A DNA stretch of 64,000 bases from Amycolatopsis sp. MtRt-6 (lineage in GTDB: Bacteria > Actinomycetota > Actinomycetes > Mycobacteriales > Pseudonocardiaceae): positions 209,125 to 273,124 of the forward strand of contig NZ_JADWPD010000011.1 of assembly GCF_017308975.1 (NCBI RefSeq), given 5' to 3'. Below are positions 34,560-41,042 of this stretch, in pieces. The translations under genes and the position numbers were made by a program. Each line of letters opens with the position of its first letter. Within the stretch, counting starts at the first letter, position 1. The notes beneath the pieces were generated by a model. That model did not search any database. It saw only the letters and a list, made by a program, of their open reading frames with translations, and had not been told where the DNA came from.

Positions 34560-34585
34560 GGTTACCCGCTGCTTCCCAGGGGTAA
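34560..34585 (+). promoter_or_regulatory. SigB-type promoter for the F420 oxidoreductase gene
   Basis: Plus strand GGTT-N16-GGGTAA, 28 bases before the ATG at 34614, divergent from the ChaB-like promoter. Confidence 0.55.
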
Positions 34586-34613
34586 GCGGAAAGCTGACCG
34601 AGAGGAGGCGCCG

Positions 34614-35579
34614 ATGCGGATCGGCTACACCCTGATGACCGAGCAGGCAGGCCCGGACGACCTGGTCCGGTTCGCCGCCGGCGCGGAACGGGCCGGCTTC
34701 GACTTCGAGGTCATGAGCGACCACTACTCGCCCTGGCTGGACGAACAGGGCCACGCGCCCTACGCCTGGAGCGTGCTGGGCGCGGTCACGCAGGTGACCG
34801 AGCGAGCCGAGCTGATGACCTACGTGACCTGCCCGACCATGCGCTACCACCCGGCGGTCGTGGCGCAGAAGGCGGCGACCGTGCAGGCGCTTTCGGGCGG
34901 CCGGTTCACCCTCGGCCTCGGGGCGGGCGAGAACCTCAACGAGCACGTCATCGGCCAGGGCTGGCCGCCCGCCAACGTCCGGCACGAAATGCTCGCCGAG
35001 GCCGTGCAGATCATCGGCGGCCTGTTCGACGGCGGCTACTTCGACTACGACGGCAAGCACTTCCGCGTCGACTCGGCGAAGCTGTGGGACCTGCCGGACA
35101 AGCGGACGCCGATCGGCGTCGCGGTGTCCGGTTCGCAGTCGGTCCGGCGGTTCGCCCCGGTCGCCGACGTGATGATCGCCGTCGAGCCGAAGGTGGAGCT
35201 GTCCCAGGAGTGGGACGCGACGAAGCTCGGCGGCGCGCCGAGCCGCAAGGTCGGGCAGCTGCCCGTGTCGTGGGGCACCGACCGCGACGCCGCCGTCAAG
35301 CGCGCGCACGAGCAGTTCCGCTGGTTCGCCGGCGGCTGGAAGGTCAACGCCGAGCTGCCGGGCCCGGCCGGATTCGCCGGAGCGACGCAGTTCGTCCGCG
35401 AGGAGGACGTCGCCGGCTCGATCCCGTGCGGCCCCGACATCGAGCCGATCGCCGAGGCGGTGCAGGAGTTCGAGAAGGCGGGCTTCACCGACGTGGCGCT
35501 GGTCCAGATCGGCGGTGACCAGCAGGAGGGCTTCCTCGACTTCGCCGAGAAGGAACTGCTGCCGGCGTTGCGCGGTTAG
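34614..35579 (+). CDS. F420-dependent LLM-class oxidoreductase (G6PDH-like)
   Basis: 321 residues, ATG preceded by GAGGAGG. Luciferase-like barrel of the F420-dependent glucose-6-phosphate dehydrogenase group: RIGYTLMTEQAGPDDLVRFA, FEVMSDHYSPWL, VTCPTMRYHPAVVAQKAATV, GRFTLGLGAGENLNEH and GVAVSGSQSVRRFA. The enzyme would reduce coenzyme F420; the substrate may be a sugar phosphate or other alcohol. In mycobacteria related enzymes supply F420H2 against oxidative and nitrosative stress, which fits the island. Its end overlaps the convergent STAS gene by four bases. Confidence 0.9.
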   Translation: MRIGYTLMTEQAGPDDLVRFAAGAERAGFDFEVMSDHYSPWLDEQGHAPYAWSVLGAVTQVTERAELMTYVTCPTMRYHPAVVAQKAATVQALSGGRFTLGLGAGENLNEHVIGQGWPPANVRHEMLAEAVQIIGGLFDGGYFDYDGKHFRVDSAKLWDLPDKRTPIGVAVSGSQSVRRFAPVADVMIAVEPKVELSQEWDATKLGGAPSRKVGQLPVSWGTDRDAAVKRAHEQFRWFAGGWKVNAELPGPAGFAGATQFVREEDVAGSIPCGPDIEPIAEAVQEFEKAGFTDVALVQIGGDQQEGFLDFAEKELLPALRG

Positions 35580-35941
35580 GCGGGCGCGGGGGCGGGCCGG
35601 TGTTCGGCCAGTGTGAGCCGCCGGTCCGCCCCGGTCACCTGCAGGGCCCGCCGGACCATCGGGTTCGTCCCGGTGACCACGAGCAGGTCGGTGCCGCCCG
35701 ACCCGGCCTGCAGTGCCGTGTGCAGGAGCACCCGGATCCCGGCCACCCCGAGGAAGTCCACTTCGGACAGATCGACGACCAGCCGTTCGGGCGTCGCCCA
35801 CAGGCGGTCGGAGAGCAGCGAGGCCAGGTCGCCGGCCGTCGCGCTGTCGAGGTCGCCGCGCGCGGTCACCAGGACCGCGTGCGGGGCGGGCCACGTCGTG
35901 CGCAGCCGCAGGCCGGGGTGCCTGGCTCGGGGAGAGGTCAT
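35576..35941 (-). CDS. STAS domain protein, second anti-anti-sigma-like factor
   Basis: 121 residues from the ATG at 35941; the longer frame to 36055 lacks STAS similarity in its extra part. LVTARGDLDSATAGDLASLL and LVVDLSEVDFLGVAGIRVLL mark the fold. The phosphorylation segment reads G-V-A-G instead of D-S-S-G, so the usual acceptor serine is absent, as in the STAS protein at 26053. It may bind the degenerate anti-sigma factor without a kinase switch. Confidence 0.85.
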   Translation of the reverse strand: MTSPRARHPGLRLRTTWPAPHAVLVTARGDLDSATAGDLASLLSDRLWATPERLVVDLSEVDFLGVAGIRVLLHTALQAGSGGTDLLVVTGTNPMVRRALQVTGADRRLTLAEHRPAPAPA

Positions 35942-36235
35942 ACCGGTTCGCCACCGTCCTGGTGCGGCGCGGCCGCAGCGCCGCGCTCGGGGGAGTTCGA
36001 GCGGCTGCTGGTTGAACCGTGCCACCGAGACTAACCCCGCGCCTCCGGCTCGCAACCGACGTTGCTCCGAACGGGCGTGCGGCGCGCCGCGGTGGTGACC
36101 GCTCGTGCCCGGGCTGATCGGGATGCAGTAATCTCGCGCTGGACCCGTTAAAGCGCTAGCGGCCCACTAGTGGCGCGCGCCCGGGTCCTCCCTGGTTGAG
36201 AGCGCCCTGTCGGAAGAAGAAGGGGCGTCACCAGG
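35942..36235. other. Divergent intergenic region
   Basis: 294 bases between the STAS gene and the second GAF-ANTAR gene. No SigB-type promoter was found on either strand. A short CTAG-based symmetry (GCGCTAG ... CTAGTGGCGC, about 36154-36178) precedes the GAF-ANTAR gene; its meaning is unclear. Confidence 0.5.
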
Positions 36236-36964
36236 ATGACGGGCGGCGATGAGCAGCTCACCGCGCGGCTGGACGAAGTCACGCTCGCGATGGAGTCGCT
36301 GACCGCGATGCTGGACAGCGAGCTCGACCTCGGCCAGATGCTGCAGGCGGTGTGCGACCACGTCGTGCAGGTGGTGCCGGGGGCCGACATGGCCAGCATC
36401 ACCCTGGTGCGCGAAGGGGTGCCGGAGACGGTGGCCAGCACCGACCAGCGGGCGGTGAACTTCGACCGCGAGCAGTACCGGATCGGGGACGGGCCGTGCC
36501 TGCGCGCCGCCGAGACGGGCCAGCCGGTCCGCGTCGGCGTCGGCGCGGTCGGGGACCTGTGGCCGCAGTTCGTCTCCTCGGCGGAGCAGCTGGGCGTGGC
36601 CAGCTTCCTCGCCGCGCCGCTGACGGTGGACGAGGACATGTCCGGCGCGGTGAACCTGTTCGGGTTCGGCGAGCACGGCTTCAGCGAGCTGGGCACCAAG
36701 ATCCTCGAGCTGTACACGGCGACGGTGGTGATCGGCCTGCGTAGCGCGCGACGCTACTTCGCGGCGCGCGAGCTGGTCGACCAGCTCAACCGCGCGCTGG
36801 AGACCCGCGCGGTGATCGACCAGGCCAAGGGGATCCTGATGGCCGCGCACCGGATCACGGCGGAGGAAGCCTTCCAGCGGCTGGTGAAGCGCTCCCAGGA
36901 CGGCAACCGGAAGCTCCACGAGGTGGCGGCGGAGTTCGTGGCGGCGGTGGCGACGACGGCGTGA
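36236..36964 (+). CDS. GAF and ANTAR domain regulator (second copy)
   Basis: 242 residues. A short N-terminal helix precedes the GAF domain at about residues 20-165 (DLGQMLQAVCDHVVQVVPGA, FDREQYRIGDGPCLRAAETG, FLAAPLTVDEDMSGAVNLFG). The ANTAR domain follows at about 185-235 (RALETRAVIDQAKGILMAAH, ITAEEAFQRLVKRSQDGN). It differs clearly from the copy at 29594, so it is not a recent duplicate. It would act as a signal-dependent transcription antiterminator. The input ligand and RNA targets are unknown. Confidence 0.92.
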   Translation: MTGGDEQLTARLDEVTLAMESLTAMLDSELDLGQMLQAVCDHVVQVVPGADMASITLVREGVPETVASTDQRAVNFDREQYRIGDGPCLRAAETGQPVRVGVGAVGDLWPQFVSSAEQLGVASFLAAPLTVDEDMSGAVNLFGFGEHGFSELGTKILELYTATVVIGLRSARRYFAARELVDQLNRALETRAVIDQAKGILMAAHRITAEEAFQRLVKRSQDGNRKLHEVAAEFVAAVATTA

Positions 36965-37057
36965 CCTGCTCGGCGTACCCGGAGGGGCGCCGGTGTACCC
37001 GGAGGGTGGCTGTCCAGGTACGCGGGACGGGTGTCGGATGCCGAGCGGCCGGCGTCG

Positions 37058-37270
37058 TCAGCCGGCCGGGACCTCGTCCGGGGGTGCCTCCGACTCGACC
37101 GGTGCCGGGTCCGGGCGCGGCTTGCCGCGCTGGCACGTCGTGCACACCAGGGTGCGGCCGAGCACCGTGCCGTCGTCCGCGACCACCTGGGCCACGTGCA
37201 TCGTCCGGAAGCCGCAGACCTCGCACGGCAGTGAGCCGTCTTCGCGGCTGATGCGGAGCTGGGTGCCCAT
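37058..37270 (-). CDS. Small zinc-ribbon-like protein
   Basis: 70 residues from the ATG at 37270, which has AGGAGG at good spacing; an in-frame upstream ATG lacks one. PCEVCG and VCTTCQ form a four-cysteine zinc ribbon separated by 27 residues, followed by an acidic Pro-rich tail. Such small proteins often accompany nucleic acid enzymes. It is divergent from the Ku operon; no SigB-type promoter is visible before it. Specific role unknown. Confidence 0.75.
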   Translation of the reverse strand: MGTQLRISREDGSLPCEVCGFRTMHVAQVVADDGTVLGRTLVCTTCQRGKPRPDPAPVESEAPPDEVPAG

Positions 37271-37377
37271 CCGGCCTCCTGCTGTGACGTGGGTCTCACC
37301 ACCTTGCCCGTCTTCGGCGCCGGACCTGGGGGAATTCACTCGTTCGGCCTAGTCGAGCCGGATCTTCGGAGTCCGCC

Positions 37378-37403
37378 GTGTTGCCCGCGGTGATCCGGGG
37401 TAA
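37378..37403 (+). promoter_or_regulatory. SigB-type promoter for the Ku operon
   Basis: GTGT-N16-GGGTAA, 36 bases before the ATG at 37440. It would drive the small gene, Ku and the LigD-type polymerase. Confidence 0.55.
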
Positions 37404-37439
37404 CCCGCCGGCGAACGGACTGCCGGAGGGGAGCGAAAG

Positions 37440-37637
37440 ATGCGGGACAAGCGCAACGATCTGCGGCCGGTGGCGGACCTGCTGGCCGACGGCGGGGACT
37501 CGCCGGAACTGGAGCGCACGCGCCACAAGGCGGCGCTGGCCGTGGCCGCCCGGGCGAAGGACCCCGAGGACTGCGCGCGGCTGCTCGAGATGCTGGGGCT
37601 GCACCGGAGCAGCCGCCGCAGCAGCGACGTCGCCTGA
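37440..37637 (+). CDS. Small hypothetical protein upstream of Ku
   Basis: 65 residues, ATG preceded by GGAGGGGAGCG. It is charged and helical (LRPVADLLADGGDSPELERT and HKAALAVAARAKDPEDCARL), with no domain recognised. It is the first gene after a SigB-type promoter, and Ku follows 27 bases later, so it is co-transcribed with the end-joining genes. It may be a conserved accessory or simply a stress-regulated small protein. Confidence 0.7.
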   Translation: MRDKRNDLRPVADLLADGGDSPELERTRHKAALAVAARAKDPEDCARLLEMLGLHRSSRRSSDVA

Positions 37638-37664
37638 GCCGGGACGCGGGGCGAGGAGGACGAC

Positions 37665-38591
37665 ATGGCCCGACCGGTGTGGAGCGGCGCGCTGAGCCTG
37701 GGGCTGGTCACCGTGCCGGTGGAGCTGTACCCGGCGGTGGCGGACCACACGATCCACTTCCACCAGTTCGAACGCGGGACGTCGGACCGCATCCGCAACC
37801 GCCGGGTCAACGAGCGGACCGGCGAAGAGGTCACCCAGGACGAGATCGTCAAGGGCTACGACCTCGGCGGCGGGGACCACGTGCTCGTCGAACCGGACGA
37901 GCTGGACGAGATCGCGCCCGAGCGGTCGCGCCGGATCGACATCGAGCAGTTCGTCGAGCTCGACGAGATCGACCCGTGGTTCTTCGACAAGACGTACTGG
38001 CTCAAGCCGGCGAAGGAGGACTTCGCCAAGGCGTACGGCCTGCTGCTGCAGGCGATGGACCGCAGCGAAAAGGCCGGCATCGCGAAGTTCGTGTTGCGCG
38101 GCAAGGAGTACCTCGCGGCCGTCCGCGCCGGCGAGGACGTGATGGTGCTGAACACCCTGCACTTCGTCGCGGACCTGCGGAAGCCGAAGGACGTCATGGG
38201 CACGCTGCCGCAGCTGCCGAAACCGCGGCCCAAGGAACTCGACATGGCGCTCGCGCTCGTCGACGAGATGACCGCGCCCTGGAAACCCGAGGACTACCGC
38301 GACGAGTACTCGAAGCGCGTCGAAGAGCTGATCAAGGCGAAGGAAGCCGGCAAGGAGATCACCCACGAGGAGGAGCCGGAGCCCTCGGCCGACGTCGTCG
38401 ACCTGTTCGAGGCGCTGTCGCGCAGCGTCAAGAACCGCAAGAGCGGCGGCAAGGAACCGAAGAAGAAGGCCGGGAAGAAGCTGGCCGAGCTGTCCAAGTC
38501 CGAGTTGGACAAGCTGGCCCGTGAGCAGGGCGTGAAGGGCCGGTCGAAGATGACGCGGGCCGAGCTCGAGAAGGCCCTGAAGGCGTCGTGA
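37665..38591 (+). CDS. ku: Ku protein, bacterial non-homologous end joining
   Basis: 308 residues, ATG preceded by GAGGAGGA. The core Ku fold begins RPVWSGALSLGLVTVPVELY, with GTSDRIRNRRVNERTGEEVT and PWFFDKTYWLKPAKEDFAKA. The homodimer ring binds DNA ends and recruits LigD. The C-terminal extension after about residue 265 is Lys-rich and holds KLAELSKSELDKLAREQG and GRSKMTRAELEKAL, a SAP/Rho_N-like DNA-binding motif shared with the ChaB-like protein at 34159. The LigD-type polymerase follows directly; no ligase domain is encoded here, so the sealing enzyme must be elsewhere. Confidence 0.97.
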   Translation: MARPVWSGALSLGLVTVPVELYPAVADHTIHFHQFERGTSDRIRNRRVNERTGEEVTQDEIVKGYDLGGGDHVLVEPDELDEIAPERSRRIDIEQFVELDEIDPWFFDKTYWLKPAKEDFAKAYGLLLQAMDRSEKAGIAKFVLRGKEYLAAVRAGEDVMVLNTLHFVADLRKPKDVMGTLPQLPKPRPKELDMALALVDEMTAPWKPEDYRDEYSKRVEELIKAKEAGKEITHEEEPEPSADVVDLFEALSRSVKNRKSGGKEPKKKAGKKLAELSKSELDKLAREQGVKGRSKMTRAELEKALKAS

Positions 38592-38616
38592 CCGCCGACG
38601 TCGTACGGGTGCGCAC

Positions 38617-39480
38617 GTGAAGACTTCCCACCCGGACAAGGTGTTCTACCCCGGCGACGGGCTGACCAAGGGCGATGTCGTCGAGTACTACCGCGCCGTC
38701 GCGAACGTCATGCTGCCGCACCTGCGCGGCCGCCCGCTGACGCTGCGGCGCTTCCCCGACGGCATCGGCGAGCAGGGCTGGTTCCAGAAGCACCCGGGGG
38801 AGCACTTCCCGGACTCGATCCGCGTCGAACGGGTGCCCCGGCGCGGCGGTGGCACCGACGAATACGTCGTGTGCGAGGACGCCGAGACACTGGCGTACCT
38901 GGCGAACCAGGGAACCGTGGAGTTCCACGTCTGGCTGTCCACTGTGGATGCTCCAGAGCGCCCGGACCGGTTGGTGCTGGACCTCGACCCGCCGGAAGGC
39001 ACGCCGGTCGCGGAGCTGCGCGCCGTCGCCCGGCGCATCCGCGACCACTACGAGCGGGCCGGCCTGACCGCGTTCGTCCAGGCCACCGGCGGCCGCGGGT
39101 TCCATGTGCTCGCGCCGCTGGACGCGAAGTCGGACACGGAGGTGGTGCTGGAGCTGTCCCGCGCCCTCGCCGACCGGGTCGCGGCGGCTGATCCGGACCG
39201 GCTGACCACGGCTCAGCGCAAGGAAAAACGCGGCGACCGGATCTTCCTGGACGCCAACCGCAACGGGTACGCGCAGACGGTCGTCGCGCCGTACTCGCTG
39301 CGGGCCCGCCCGGGGGCCGCGGCCGCCACCCCGCTGGACTGGCGCGAGCTGGGCAAGGCGGCGCCGGACGGCTGGGCGCTGGGCAAGGAGAGGCAGCGGC
39401 TGGCCCGCAAGGAGGACCCCTGGCGGAACCTCGACGAGCACGCGGGCTCGGCCGAGCAGGCGCTGAAGGGCCTCACCTGA
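38617..39480 (+). CDS. LigD-type polymerase (archaeo-eukaryotic primase) for end joining
   Basis: 287 residues from GTG 38617; the ribosome-binding site is poor, but the start SHPDKVFYPGDGLTKGDVVE is the normal beginning of LigD polymerase domains. HLRGRPLTLRRFPDGIGEQG, WFQKHPG, the metal-binding DLDPP (Asp122 and Asp124) and GGRGFHVLAPLD are family signatures. It adds ribo- or deoxyribonucleotides to fill gaps at broken ends. It is the stand-alone polymerase module without nuclease or ligase domains, 25 bases after Ku. Its 3' end overlaps the convergent UdgX gene by eight bases. Confidence 0.93.
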   Translation: MKTSHPDKVFYPGDGLTKGDVVEYYRAVANVMLPHLRGRPLTLRRFPDGIGEQGWFQKHPGEHFPDSIRVERVPRRGGGTDEYVVCEDAETLAYLANQGTVEFHVWLSTVDAPERPDRLVLDLDPPEGTPVAELRAVARRIRDHYERAGLTAFVQATGGRGFHVLAPLDAKSDTEVVLELSRALADRVAAADPDRLTTAQRKEKRGDRIFLDANRNGYAQTVVAPYSLRARPGAAAATPLDWRELGKAAPDGWALGKERQRLARKEDPWRNLDEHAGSAEQALKGLT

Positions 39481-40105
39481 GCAGCTTCGCCGCGGCCTGC
39501 AGATCGGCGACGAAGCCCGCGTAGGCGTCGTCCCGGTCCGGGGCCCGCAGCACCGCCGACGGGTGGACCGTGGCCATCGCCGAGGGCACCAGATCGGCGA
39601 CGTCCGCCGGTGCTTCCAGGGGCTCGCCGCGGTGGGCGGTGAGCCGGAACTTCGGGCCCAGCAACGACTGCGCGGCCGTCGCGCCCAGCAGCAGCACCAG
39701 CTCCGGGCGCACCGCGCGCAGCTCGGCCAGCAGCCACGGGCGGCACGCGACCACCTCGGTGCGGCCCGGCTTCTGGTGGATGCGGCGCTTCCCGCGTTCG
39801 TCGCGCTTGAACTTGAAGTGCTTGACCGCGTTGGTGACGTACAACGACCGCCGGTCGAAGCCGGCTTCGGCGAAGGCGCGGTCCAGCAGCTTGCCGGCCG
39901 GCCCCACGAACGGCTCGCCCGCGAGGTCCTCCTTGTCGCCCGGCTGCTCGCCGACGACGAGGACCGTCGCCCCGGCGTCGCCCTCGCCGAAGACGGTTTG
40001 CGTGGCGTCCTGGTAGAGCGGGCAGCCCTGGCACCCGGACGCCGCCGACCGCAACCGGTCGAGGTCGGTGGTGTCCGGTGGCTCGGCACCGCGGGAATCC
40101 GGCAT
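39473..40105 (-). CDS. udgX: UdgX family uracil-DNA glycosylase (KRRIH motif)
   Basis: 210 residues from the ATG at 40105. The family 4-like Fe-S glycosylase fold shows SGCQGCPLYQDATQTVFGEG (CxxC), GEQPGDKEDLAGEPFVGPAG (active-site loop), and TVHPSAVLR near the end. The loop GKRRIH, with His110, is the defining UdgX insertion. In Mycobacterium smegmatis UdgX the corresponding His becomes covalently linked to the abasic site after uracil is cut out. TNAVKH has His where family 4 enzymes have the third cluster Cys, and ACRPWL supplies a further Cys. A SigB-type promoter precedes it. Confidence 0.92.
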   Translation of the reverse strand: MPDSRGAEPPDTTDLDRLRSAASGCQGCPLYQDATQTVFGEGDAGATVLVVGEQPGDKEDLAGEPFVGPAGKLLDRAFAEAGFDRRSLYVTNAVKHFKFKRDERGKRRIHQKPGRTEVVACRPWLLAELRAVRPELVLLLGATAAQSLLGPKFRLTAHRGEPLEAPADVADLVPSAMATVHPSAVLRAPDRDDAYAGFVADLQAAAKLLR

Positions 40106-40115
40106 GCCTCCGGAA

Positions 40116-40141
40116 ATTCCCCGTCCGCGGCACGGGTAAAC
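40116..40141 (-). promoter_or_regulatory. SigB-type promoter for udgX
   Basis: Minus strand GTTT-N16-GGGAAT; the -10 ends 10 bases before the ATG at 40105, giving an almost leaderless transcript. It overlaps the CBS-gene promoter. Confidence 0.55.
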
Positions 40142-40158
40142 CCCGCCGGTCCGGGTAG
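40134..40158 (+). promoter_or_regulatory. SigB-type promoter for the CBS gene
   Basis: Plus strand GGGT-N15-GGGTAG, 34 bases before the ATG at 40193. Its -35 box shares bases with the -35 box of the divergent udgX promoter. Confidence 0.5.
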
Positions 40159-40192
40159 CCGGAGGACAACGCCCCAGAGAAAGGAGTTCACG

Positions 40193-40609
40193 ATGACCAC
40201 CGCACGCGACATCATGACGTCCGACGCGACCTGCGCCCGGGAGTCCGACACCGTGCACGACGCCGCGGTCACCATGGCGCAGAAAGGCGTCGGCGCCCTG
40301 CCGATCTGCGGTGAGGACAACCGGCTCAAGGGCATGATCACCGACCGCGACATCGTCGTGAAGGTGCTGGCCGAGGGCAAGGACCCGCGCGCGGTCCACA
40401 CCGGCGAGCTCGCCCAGGGCGAGGTCGTCACGATCGGCGCGGACGACGACGCCCAGGAGATCCTGCGCACGATGTCCGAGCACCGCGTCCGCCGGCTGCC
40501 GGTGATCGACGGGCACGACCTCGTCGGCATCGTCGCCCAGGCCGACGTGGCCAGGGCGCTGTCGAACCCGACCGCCGGCGAGCTGGTCGAGGCCCTGTCC
40601 TACGACTGA
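40193..40609 (+). CDS. CBS domain-pair protein
   Basis: 138 residues, ATG preceded by AAGGAG. Two tandem CBS motifs make one Bateman module: RDIMTSDATCARESDTVHDA with RLKGMITDRDIVVKVLAEG, and a second repeat ending RRLPVIDGHDLVGIVAQADV. Free-standing CBS pairs bind adenine nucleotides and act as energy sensors. Mycobacterial relatives are part of dormancy and stress responses. No enzyme domain is attached. A strong terminator follows. Confidence 0.93.
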   Translation: MTTARDIMTSDATCARESDTVHDAAVTMAQKGVGALPICGEDNRLKGMITDRDIVVKVLAEGKDPRAVHTGELAQGEVVTIGADDDAQEILRTMSEHRVRRLPVIDGHDLVGIVAQADVARALSNPTAGELVEALSYD

Positions 40610-40627
40610 GTGACCCCTCCTACGCCA

Positions 40628-40665
40628 CACGGCCGCCCCCGGCGCGAGTTCCGGGGGCGGCCGTG
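40628..40665. terminator. Bidirectional terminator between CBS and DUF3040 genes
   Basis: Perfect 15-bp stem (CACGGCCGCCCCCGG and its complement) with an 8-base loop between convergent genes. Confidence 0.85.
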
Positions 40666-40672
40666 CCGCGCT

Positions 40673-40978
40673 TCAGCGGGAACCGGCCGCGGCGGTACCG
40701 TCCTCAGTGGACTCGCGGACCGACTCGGCGCGGGCGATGTGCCAGGCCACCAGGGCGCCCGCGCTCACCGTGCCCCAGAGCACGAGCGCGGCGTCGCGGG
40801 CGAACAGGCCGACGAGCAGCATCACCACCGCCGTGACGTCGCAGAGCACCAGCAACAGGTTCCAGCGCCTGGGCGAACGCGGCTTGCGACCGCTGAGGGC
40901 GGCGGCGAACGCGGGATCACTCGCGCGCAGTTCCGCCTCGATCTCGCGCAGGGCGTGCCGTTCTCGATCCGGGAGCAT
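40673..40978 (-). CDS. DUF3040 membrane protein
   Basis: 101 residues, ATG preceded by GGAGG. MLPDRERHALREIEAELRAS followed by DPAFAAALSG is the DUF3040 signature; two membrane helices (NLLLVLCDVTAVVMLLVGLF and AALVLWGTVSAGALVAWHIA) follow. DUF3040 proteins are small actinobacterial membrane proteins of unknown function. A GCTT-N16-GGGTAT promoter lies 31 bases upstream, making this the last predicted member of the stress island. Confidence 0.88.
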   Translation of the reverse strand: MLPDRERHALREIEAELRASDPAFAAALSGRKPRSPRRWNLLLVLCDVTAVVMLLVGLFARDAALVLWGTVSAGALVAWHIARAESVRESTEDGTAAAGSR

Positions 40979-41009
40979 GGGGGCCTCCTCGCCTCGGCTA
41001 TCGCTGGGG

Positions 41010-41035
41010 ATACCCGTTTTCCGGGCGGGCGAAGC
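41010..41035 (-). promoter_or_regulatory. SigB-type promoter for the DUF3040 gene
   Basis: Minus strand GCTT-N16-GGGTAT, 31 bases before the ATG at 40978. Confidence 0.55.
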
Positions 41036-41042
41036 GCCGGGA

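Noticed and set aside
36968..37000. Tandem GTACCCGGAGGG giving two GGGTAC on the minus strand
   Set aside because: No GNNT element at 14-16 bases, and they would drive antisense transcription into the GAF-ANTAR gene; counted as chance or a short repeat.
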